NCBI GenBank assembly: GCA_013329855.1
Contig: DUJI01000236.1
Span: 1 to 5,349 of the forward strand
Reading direction: 5' to 3'
DNA: 5,349 nucleotides
Source: Thermoplasmata archaeon
Lineage (GTDB): Archaea > Thermoplasmatota > Thermoplasmata > RBG-16-68-12
The notes below the pieces were generated by a model. The model was not told the DNA's origin. It did no database searches and saw only the letters and a list, made by a program, of their open reading frames with translations. The position numbers were made by a program, and so were the translations under genes. Shown one piece after another: positions 1-4,655 of the stretch. Numbering within the stretch: the stretch's first letter is position 1; each line of letters opens with the position of its first letter.

Positions 1-146
1 CTGTGGGCTATTGCAGCGGGGGACGTGGCGGGAGCGTCTTCCGCGGGACCTGCGTACGCGATCTTCGCCCCGTCCAAGATTACGCAGCCGTTCTCAACCA
101 CATCCCCCCGTCCTGGAATGAGCACATCCGCATCAATTCGTTCCAT
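1..146 (-). CDS. Amidohydrolase-superfamily protein, N-terminal 48 codons (cut by window edge)
   Basis: Reading the minus strand from the ATG at 146-144 gives 48 open codons running off the left edge. The peptide has the usual amidohydrolase N-terminal beta-sandwich: a first strand DADVLIPG (residues 5-12), then ENG (18-20), then VILDGAKIAYAGPA (22-35). This matches the 'xNGxVxVxDGxIxxVGP' pattern of imidazolonepropionase-, dihydroorotase- and hydantoinase-like enzymes. The metal-binding HxH motif normally comes some 20-30 residues later and would lie outside the window, so catalytic competence and substrate cannot be judged. The family hydrolyses C-N bonds of amides, cyclic amides or dipeptides in the cytoplasm using one or two divalent metals. 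A GGAGG at 161-157 lies 10 nt before the ATG and supports this start. It is downstream of and co-directional with the deacylase gene (gap 116 bp), so the two may be functionally linked. Family fairly sure; subfamily unknown. Confidence 0.8.
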   Translation of the reverse strand, partial: MERIDADVLIPGRGDVVENGCVILDGAKIAYAGPAEDAPATSPAAIAH

Positions 147-156
147 GCTTACAAGG

Positions 157-161
157 CCTCC
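157..161 (-). promoter_or_regulatory. Shine-Dalgarno of the amidohydrolase gene
   Basis: The minus strand reads GGAGG at 161-157, followed by a 10-nt spacer and the ATG at 146. It fixes the start of the edge-truncated amidohydrolase. The spacing is slightly long but within the usual range. Confidence 0.55.
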
Positions 162-201
162 ACGAGAGTGAATCCCCTGCTGGGGAGATGCCTCGGAGCG
201 G

Positions 202-209
202 GTATATGC
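202..209 (-). promoter_or_regulatory. Possible TATA box for the amidohydrolase gene
   Basis: The minus strand carries GCATATAC at 209-202 in otherwise GC-rich sequence of the 147-262 gap. An archaeal TATA box here would place transcription start near 180, giving a leader of about 33 nt that contains the GGAGG. A short stem (TCCCC 173-177 / GGGGA 182-186) lies around that point. The gene may equally be read through from the deacylase, so a separate promoter is only a possibility. Confidence 0.3.
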
Positions 210-262
210 GGCCTCTTTGCGGGAGCTCTGGGCAGGAATGTCGGCATGGGCCCGTCGACGTG

Positions 263-1288
263 CTATCGCTCGCCTGGCCAGGCCTTCGTGAATTCATCGA
301 ATGTCGCAATCTCATAGGCCGAGAAGTCGCCTGACCCTATCATCGGGAGTACCCAAATCGCGATGATGATGCCCGCGGCCGGGCTCACCAGTTCCTCGGT
401 GATCTCGCCGGTGAAGCTGCGGATTGAGGCTAGCTTCTGCCCTTCCTTGACCTCGTCGTCGAGACTCACGTACGACCTGAAAACGCCCCCGCGAGTCGGA
501 AAGACGTGAATCACGTCAGGGAAGGCTATGTACTTGGGCAGCCTCTTGGGCTCGCCCTCCAGCATTCCGAGATACTTCATTGAGTTCTCGAAACCACGGA
601 GTGCGACTTCGGTGCCCGTCTTCACGTCAGGTCCAATTTCAGGTACGAACGACGGGATCCCCTCTTTGAGGAGCGCGGCCATCATCGTGGAGGTCCGGGC
701 TCCTCGCTCGGTGGACGTTCCCACCCAGTGGATGATCTTCTCGAAGAGGAAGGACTCGGCGAAACCTTTGATCGTGGACTCCCATTGCTCCCTCCTCTCG
801 TAGCCTGCAATCATGTACGGCGCTACTTCGGCGATTCCGGGCATTCCGTCATGGACATCGATCACGTAGTCGGCATGAACCTTCATGAGCTCAAACATCC
901 GGGCGGCGACCTGCTGCGCCAGCCACCCGTTCTTGAAGCCTGGCCAGGCCCTGCTGAAGTCGTAGCTGTCGATGGGGCTGAACCGCCGCTTGATGTTGAA
1001 TGCAGTGCTGTCGAGGACGGGGAAGGCGACTACCTGGCCCTTGACCCGGCTGGGATCGAGGCTGCTCATGAACTCCACCACGGCGCTCGCACTGAGCACC
1101 TCGTCGCCGTGCTCACATGCCGTGATCCAGAGCGACGGCCCCTCCTCCGCTCCCGTGACAACCACGAAGGGAATGGTCTCCGCGGAACCGTCGGGGTGCT
1201 CCGCAACCTTGATGATCCCCGTGGTTCGCGAAGCGGGCTGAATTGGCACCCCATCCAGGGACGAGAGTTTCGAGCGCTTGCGGGACAT
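263..1288 (-). CDS. Succinylglutamate desuccinylase/aspartoacylase-family (M14-like) zinc deacylase
   Basis: A 341-residue cytoplasmic protein with no signal peptide or membrane segment. The zinc site of the AstE/ASPA branch of the M14 carboxypeptidase fold is visible: H60 and E63 in CEHGDE and H146 in DVHDG. The likely general base is E217 in FVPEIG. R102 and R113 lie in a substrate-binding loop with the spacing of the family's R...D..DLNR.FPG motif, here read as DFSRAWPG (110-117), so the usual Asn is Ser112. The C-terminal third (about 255-335) is a small beta-barrel domain with GGVFRS and a SPAAG turn, as in other members of this group. The family removes acyl groups from N-acyl amino acids or related amides; the exact substrate is not predictable and the Ser substitution argues against assuming aspartoacylase or succinylglutamate activity. 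The ATG at 1288 is chosen because a TATA box lies about 25 nt upstream, implying a leaderless mRNA. It precedes the amidohydrolase on the same strand and is divergent from the SDR. Confidence 0.88.
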   Translation of the reverse strand: MSRKRSKLSSLDGVPIQPASRTTGIIKVAEHPDGSAETIPFVVVTGAEEGPSLWITACEHGDEVLSASAVVEFMSSLDPSRVKGQVVAFPVLDSTAFNIKRRFSPIDSYDFSRAWPGFKNGWLAQQVAARMFELMKVHADYVIDVHDGMPGIAEVAPYMIAGYERREQWESTIKGFAESFLFEKIIHWVGTSTERGARTSTMMAALLKEGIPSFVPEIGPDVKTGTEVALRGFENSMKYLGMLEGEPKRLPKYIAFPDVIHVFPTRGGVFRSYVSLDDEVKEGQKLASIRSFTGEITEELVSPAAGIIIAIWVLPMIGSGDFSAYEIATFDEFTKAWPGER

Positions 1289-1309
1289 GCGGAGGTAATC
1301 GGAAGGAAC

Positions 1310-1317
1310 ATATTTAA
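1310..1317 (-). promoter_or_regulatory. Archaeal TATA box of the deacylase gene (leaderless transcript)
   Basis: The minus strand reads TTAAATAT at 1317-1310, the clearest AT-rich box in the divergent intergenic region. Its centre is about 25 nt from the A of the ATG at 1288, the distance at which archaeal transcription begins, so the transcript should start at or within a few bases of the start codon. There is no Shine-Dalgarno; the minus strand just before the ATG has CCTCC, the opposite of a ribosome-binding site. Confidence 0.65.
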
Positions 1318-1374
1318 CAAATCCGCCCGGCCAGTCCCAGGCCTACATCACTCGCTGGTCTCGGGAGCCCCGGC

Positions 1375-1394
1375 ATTTCGAAAAATGTTTTGTA
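1375..1394 (+). promoter_or_regulatory. Probable promoter of the SDR gene
   Basis: An AT-rich patch at 1375-1394 (ATTTCGAAAAATGTTTTGTA) stands out in GC-rich sequence 29-48 nt before the SDR ATG. An archaeal box inside it would start transcription around 1410-1415, leaving a leader of about 10 nt with no Shine-Dalgarno. It contains the 8-bp palindrome TTTCGAAA (1376-1383), which might be a regulator half-site or chance. The exact TATA register is not clear. Confidence 0.4.
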
Positions 1395-1422
1395 CTGTGG
1401 CAACGATGCCCCGCCGGTGGCC

Positions 1423-2205
1423 ATGGAGCTCTCAGGGCGAACTGCGGCGATTACTGGCGCAGGATCAGGCATCGGACGTGCGACCGCACTCCGCTTTGCA
1501 CAGGAGGGAGCATCGATTGCAGTAATCGACATGGACCCCACCTGGAGCCATGAGACGGTCAGCATGGTCAAGAAGTTGGGTGGGAAGGCGCTCTTCATTG
1601 AGACCGACATCCGGAAGGAGGCGCAGGTCGAACGCGCTGTCGATCAGACCGTGAAGGTCTTCGGCAGGATCGACATCCTCGTGAACAACGCCGGCATCGC
1701 GAGGACTGCCAAGATCATCGAGACGAGCGAGACCCTGTGGGACGACATCATCGACACGAACCTCAAGGGCGCATTCCTGATGTCGAAGCATGTGATCCCT
1801 CACTTCATCCGCGCGAACCGGGGTGTGATCATCAACACGGCCTCGGACGCAGGAATAGTAGGGTTCGCAAATCTCGGCGCATATTGCGCTTCAAAGGGAG
1901 GCCTCATTCAGCTGACGAGGGCGCTCGCCATCGAGTACGGGGATCACAACATCCGTGTCAATGCCGTCGCCCCGACCTCCACACTGCACACGCGGATGCT
2001 GGACCGCCTGCTCAACGCGGCTCCCGATCGGGACAAGCTGCACAAGGCGCTCGCGGACTCCCACCCTCTGAAACGCCTCGGGACGGCTGAGGAGATTGCC
2101 GAGCTGATGCTGTACCTTGCTGGCGACCGGTCGGCGTACGTCACTGGGGCAGTGTTCTCGATCGACGGCGGAATCACGGCGGCATGCCCGGTCGCGTCCT
2201 TCTAG
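1423..2205 (+). CDS. Classical short-chain dehydrogenase/reductase (SDR), likely NAD-dependent
   Basis: A 260-residue protein, the usual length for a classical SDR. The Rossmann cofactor motif TGAGSGIG is at 11-18 and an acidic residue, D36, ends the second beta strand (VIDMD), which favours NAD(H) over NADP(H). Further landmarks are D62 (adenine contact), NNAG at 88-91, and a complete catalytic tetrad N113-S141-Y154-K158 (YCASK). The C-terminal end has the SDR consensus VTGAVFSIDGG. The segment after the NAVAP strand reads P184-T185 where most members have Pro-Gly. It would oxidise or reduce an alcohol/carbonyl pair in the cytoplasm; FabG-like, sugar- or hydroxyacid-dehydrogenase roles cannot be separated by sequence reading. 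The ATG at 1423 is preferred because the SDR core starts there (MELSGRTAAITG); a TTG at 1390 and GTG at 1417 are in frame but the extra residues are not SDR-like and 1390 falls inside the promoter patch. Confidence 0.92.
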   Translation: MELSGRTAAITGAGSGIGRATALRFAQEGASIAVIDMDPTWSHETVSMVKKLGGKALFIETDIRKEAQVERAVDQTVKVFGRIDILVNNAGIARTAKIIETSETLWDDIIDTNLKGAFLMSKHVIPHFIRANRGVIINTASDAGIVGFANLGAYCASKGGLIQLTRALAIEYGDHNIRVNAVAPTSTLHTRMLDRLLNAAPDRDKLHKALADSHPLKRLGTAEEIAELMLYLAGDRSAYVTGAVFSIDGGITAACPVASF

Positions 2206-2372
2206 GTCACGGGTCCGATCCGGAGGTCCCCGTGAACGGCCGCCGAGACAGGACGAGGACCGTCGGGAGTGCGCAGGACCGGGCAAACGAGCCCGCGAGG
2301 CACGACACCCGGCCCAGCGGTGGCCGACCCGGAAGCCGGCGTCGGCAGGTCCCCCATTCGACTCGGGAGCAG
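2206..2372. other. GC-rich, hairpin-forming intergenic region without a convincing gene
   Basis: This gap after the SDR stop is about 76% G+C over 2221-2340 by my count, higher than the flanking genes, which is the reverse of normal intergenic DNA. The frame of the DUF917 gene stays open through it from 2184, but the translation (Arg/Gly/Pro-rich, no family resemblance) looks like non-coding GC-rich sequence. Several stems can be drawn: 2208-2234; 2269-2303 (GTGC/GCAC outer and CGGGC/GCCCG inner stems with loop AAACGA); 2310-2326 (CGGCC/GGCCG); and 2323-2346 (GCCGAC-CCGG/CCGG-GTCGGC with loop AAG). The last two overlap and exclude each other. It could be a structured 3' UTR, a small non-coding RNA, or merely GC-rich filler. 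I do not recognise tRNA, 5S, SRP or RNase P RNA in it. Confidence 0.45.
2208..2234 (+). terminator. Hairpin immediately after the SDR stop codon
   Basis: CACGGG (2208-2213) pairs with CCCGTG (2229-2234), and inside it TCCG (2214-2217) pairs with CGGA (2221-2224) around an ATC loop, leaving GGTC unpaired on the 3' side. It begins two bases after the TAG at 2203-2205. It could protect or end the SDR mRNA, but no T-tract follows, and archaeal termination normally relies on T-rich sequence, so the terminator call is weak. Confidence 0.3.
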
Positions 2373-2380
2373 ATACTTAA
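2373..2380 (+). promoter_or_regulatory. Probable TATA box of the DUF917 gene
   Basis: ATACTTAA at 2373-2380 is the only AT-rich octamer in the 209-bp gap. Transcription would start about 25 nt downstream of its centre, near 2402, giving a leader of roughly a dozen bases before the ATG at 2415. No Shine-Dalgarno is visible before that ATG, in keeping with a near-leaderless mRNA. The element supports separate transcription of the DUF917 gene from the SDR gene. Confidence 0.5.
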
Positions 2381-2414
2381 GGCATCAGTGAGCTTCGGCA
2401 CTTCGGGTGCGCAC

Positions 2415-3509
2415 ATGCAGTCGCTCGGGTACGAAGAGTTCCTGGACATTGCGTTGGGCGGGACGATTCTCGGAACGGGAGGTGGCGGATCTCACCGGAC
2501 CGCAAAGGCACTCGCCGATGGCTGGCTCCGGAGGAAGACGATCCAGACGACCCCGCTCTCCAAGGTCCCAGCCGAGGCATCCGTGGTGGTCGTCGCCGGC
2601 ATGGGCTCCCCGGAAGCCATGCTACGTGTCCCCTTCACGACGCAGGCGCAGAGCGCCTTCGCCTCCATCGAGGAGTCCATGGGGGAGCGGATTCGGTACG
2701 TGCTCCCGGTCGAGGCAAGCGGGTTCAACTTCCTCACTCCCATGACCGTTGCGGCCCACGAGGCCGTGACGGTGGTCGACGCCGATTGTGCCGGACGGGC
2801 GATCCCTCGCCTCAACCAGACGCTTCCCTTCGCGGGGGGCATCCACCTCACGCCCATGGCACTGGGAAACGCCCCGGGCGAGACCGTGGTAATCCGGACG
2901 GACAGCTATGCACTCGCCGAGAAGCTCGCCCTCTCCGCTCTCGAGGACTTCGGATGGGTCGCCGGGCTTGCCTGCTACCCGATGAAGGGCAGTTCCGCCA
3001 AGCGGACCTGCATCTCAGGCACCATCTCCCTGGCCGGGGAAGTGGGCAAGGCCATACGCGAGGCGATCGCGTCGGAACAGGACCCGGTCCCTGCTGTGCT
3101 CCGCAAGATGGGTGGGGCCATCCTGGTACGTGGGACCGTAGAGCGCGTGAGCACCGATAGCAAGGGAAGCTACACGTTCGGATTGGTCGATGTTCGGGGC
3201 AGGGGCGAATACCGCGGATGCCACGTCCGGGTCATGTCGATGAATGAGAACATGATCGCCTGGCGGAATCGGCGCCCCGCCGCGCTCGCCCCGGACCGCA
3301 TCTGCTACATGAAGACGGACGGCTCGGCAACCACCAACGCGGACCTGAAGCCGGACGATGAGGTGGTCGTGCTGGTCCTGGAGGCGCAGAAGGAGTGGAG
3401 ATCCAAGGCGGCGTCGGGCCTGTTCTCCGACACCCTGCGAGCCATGGGCTATCCGGGCCGGTACGTGCCGGCACGAAAGCTGCTTCGCATGGGGAAGTCC
3501 GCCGGCTGA
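2415..3509 (+). CDS. DUF917 / S-methyl-thiohydantoin desulfurase-family protein
   Basis: A 364-residue protein matching the length and landmarks of the DUF917 family. The N-terminus has the family's ALGGTILGTGGGGS glycine-rich turn (residues 13-26). A central segment has PVEASGFNF (98-106, with E100 and N105), then VVDADCAGRA (120-129), the local form of the family's VVDxDxxGRAxP motif, followed by TPMALG. The C-terminal half is a beta-rich domain with GxVxRV-like strands, ending in KPDDEVVVLVLEA and a lysine-rich tail. Family members are soluble and often lie beside hydantoinase-type amidohydrolases and transporters; the NCBI family name refers to desulfuration of S-methyl thiohydantoin, but the reaction here is unproven. 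The ATG at 2415 is chosen because the conserved domain begins there and a TATA box sits about 40 nt upstream. GTG 2388 is in frame but too near that box, and a start at 2184 would add 77 residues of no recognisable homology. Confidence 0.88.
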   Translation: MQSLGYEEFLDIALGGTILGTGGGGSHRTAKALADGWLRRKTIQTTPLSKVPAEASVVVVAGMGSPEAMLRVPFTTQAQSAFASIEESMGERIRYVLPVEASGFNFLTPMTVAAHEAVTVVDADCAGRAIPRLNQTLPFAGGIHLTPMALGNAPGETVVIRTDSYALAEKLALSALEDFGWVAGLACYPMKGSSAKRTCISGTISLAGEVGKAIREAIASEQDPVPAVLRKMGGAILVRGTVERVSTDSKGSYTFGLVDVRGRGEYRGCHVRVMSMNENMIAWRNRRPAALAPDRICYMKTDGSATTNADLKPDDEVVVLVLEAQKEWRSKAASGLFSDTLRAMGYPGRYVPARKLLRMGKSAG

Positions 3510-3522
3510 CGCGCTTCGCGTC
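3508..3522 (+). terminator. Hairpin overlapping the DUF917 stop codon
   Basis: GACGCG (3508-3513) and CGCGTC (3517-3522) form a perfect 6-bp stem with a CTT loop, starting inside the TGA stop (3507-3509). It sits at the head of the 99-bp gap between convergent genes and is followed by TCTCCCTTGATC, only mildly pyrimidine-rich. It may mark the mRNA 3' end, but the short stem and lack of a T-run make this tentative. I see nothing else in 3523-3608. Confidence 0.3.
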
Positions 3523-3608
3523 TCCCTTGATCGTCGGTCGAGGCCGACATGGGCGCAGTCTGGGTCCGGTGGCCCCTCGGTTCTGCCCCAGGGTCGTCTC
3601 GGCGTCGA

Positions 3609-4655
3609 CTATGGCGACGGGGTCGATTCGACCGGAGCCGCGTCGGAGGTCTCGCCTTCTGAGGGGTACTTGTAACAGGCTACGAAATGCTCGCTCTCGA
3701 CCTCCGCCAATTCGGGAACGTGGTCTCGGCAGACGTCCTTCACCCAGGGGCAGCGGTACTGGAAGCGGCATCCGATCGCCGCATACTCCTTCTCGACGAC
3801 ATCGGCACGAGTCTCCACGCGCTTGCGCTCCGTCATGACATCGGCGACGGGAACCGCGGAGAGGAGGAGCTGGGTGTACGGATGGAACGGTTTCTCGACC
3901 ACGTCGGCCGCCGATCCGAACTCGACGATCTTGCCCCGATACATGATGGCGATTCGGTCGCTAATGTACCGGGCGACGGCCAAGTCATGGGTGATGAACA
4001 GGAAGGCCGTCTTGTACTTCTGGCGGAGGTCGAGCATCAGGTTGAGGATGCCGGAGGCCACCGAGACATCCAGCATGGAGACCGGTTCGTCGGCGACCAC
4101 GAAATCGGGCTTGAGGATCAAGGCCCGCGCGATGGCCACGCGCTGGCGTTGGCCTCCGCTGAGCTCCGTCGGGTACTTGTGGAGGAACGCGTCGGCAGGG
4201 CTCAGTCCCACTTGCTCGAGCATGTTCACAACGCGTGAGGAAATCTCGTCCTTGCCGATGCGCTCGTTGACCCGGATCGGCTCGGCGATGGTTCGGAAGA
4301 CGGTCATCCGGGGATCCAGGGATTGATAGGGGTCCTGGAAGACGACCTGCATGCGGCGACGGAATCTGCGTAGTTGCCTCCTCTTGAGATTGCACAGGTT
4401 CGTGCCCTTGAGGAAGATGCTTCCTTCCGACGGGGACTGGAGGAGGATGAGTACCTCGCCGGTTGTCGTCTTCCCGCTTCCGCTCTCGCCGACGAGGCTG
4501 AGTATCTCCGACTGCTTGATGTCCAGGTCGACCCCATCGACAGCCTTGATGAGCTGTCCCCTGCGGCCGACAAGGGAGCGGAAGATCCCTGCGGCCGGTT
4601 CGAAGTACTTCTTGACGCCGCGCGCACGGATGACAACTAGCTCCTCGCTCGGCAT
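3609..4655 (-). CDS. Oligopeptide/dipeptide ABC transporter ATP-binding protein (OppF/DppF-like)
   Basis: A 348-residue ATPase subunit of a peptide/nickel-type ABC importer, acting on the cytoplasmic face of the membrane. All nucleotide-binding elements are present: Walker A GESGSGKT (56-63), Q-loop Q107 in VVFQDP, signature LSGGQRQR (165-172), Walker B FVVADE (185-190, catalytic E190), D-loop SMLD, and switch H223 in ITHD. The N-terminal YFEP...GIFRSLVG insertion before KAVDGVDLDI is typical of OppF/DppF rather than OppD. The C-terminal oligopeptide-transporter region has C296, C302, C309 and C327 (C-x5-C-x6-C-x17-C), the pattern that binds a [4Fe-4S] cluster in characterised DppD-type proteins. 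The start at 4655 is preferred over an in-frame ATG at 4685 because it overlaps the upstream stop as TGATG and has GGAG 8 nt before it. Its partner ATPase lies directly upstream; permeases and binding protein are presumably beyond the right edge. Opp versus Dpp substrate is unresolved. Confidence 0.93.
   Translation of the reverse strand: MPSEELVVIRARGVKKYFEPAAGIFRSLVGRRGQLIKAVDGVDLDIKQSEILSLVGESGSGKTTTGEVLILLQSPSEGSIFLKGTNLCNLKRRQLRRFRRRMQVVFQDPYQSLDPRMTVFRTIAEPIRVNERIGKDEISSRVVNMLEQVGLSPADAFLHKYPTELSGGQRQRVAIARALILKPDFVVADEPVSMLDVSVASGILNLMLDLRQKYKTAFLFITHDLAVARYISDRIAIMYRGKIVEFGSAADVVEKPFHPYTQLLLSAVPVADVMTERKRVETRADVVEKEYAAIGCRFQYRCPWVKDVCRDHVPELAEVESEHFVACYKYPSEGETSDAAPVESTPSP

Noticed and set aside
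3..317. Plus-strand open frame of 104 codons over the left end
   Set aside because: It lies antisense to the amidohydrolase start and the deacylase 3' end, has no family resemblance, and looks like a GC-rich shadow frame.
1290..1295. Plus-strand GGAGGT as a Shine-Dalgarno
   Set aside because: No plus-strand start codon lies at a suitable distance; on the strand of the adjacent deacylase it reads as CCTCC and has no ribosome-binding role.
728..1525. Plus-strand open frame of 265 codons
   Set aside because: It is antisense to the deacylase with intact zinc motifs, crosses the divergent promoter region and enters the SDR in another frame; the product is Arg/His/Pro-rich with no recognisable domain.
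2269..2307. H/ACA-like guide RNA: stem, internal loop, inner stem, then ACA at 2305-2307
   Set aside because: The inner stem is only 5 bp, there is no clear kink-turn, and the total length is well below that of archaeal H/ACA RNAs; the ACA is likely chance.
2347..2372. tRNA T-arm-like sequence (TCCC...TTCGACT...GGGA)
   Set aside because: No matching acceptor stem, D-arm or anticodon arm can be drawn around it.
3687..4238. Plus-strand open frame of 183 codons opposite the OppF-like gene
   Set aside because: It is the complement of an ATPase whose every motif is intact; the composition (many Asp, His and Arg) is that of an antisense shadow.
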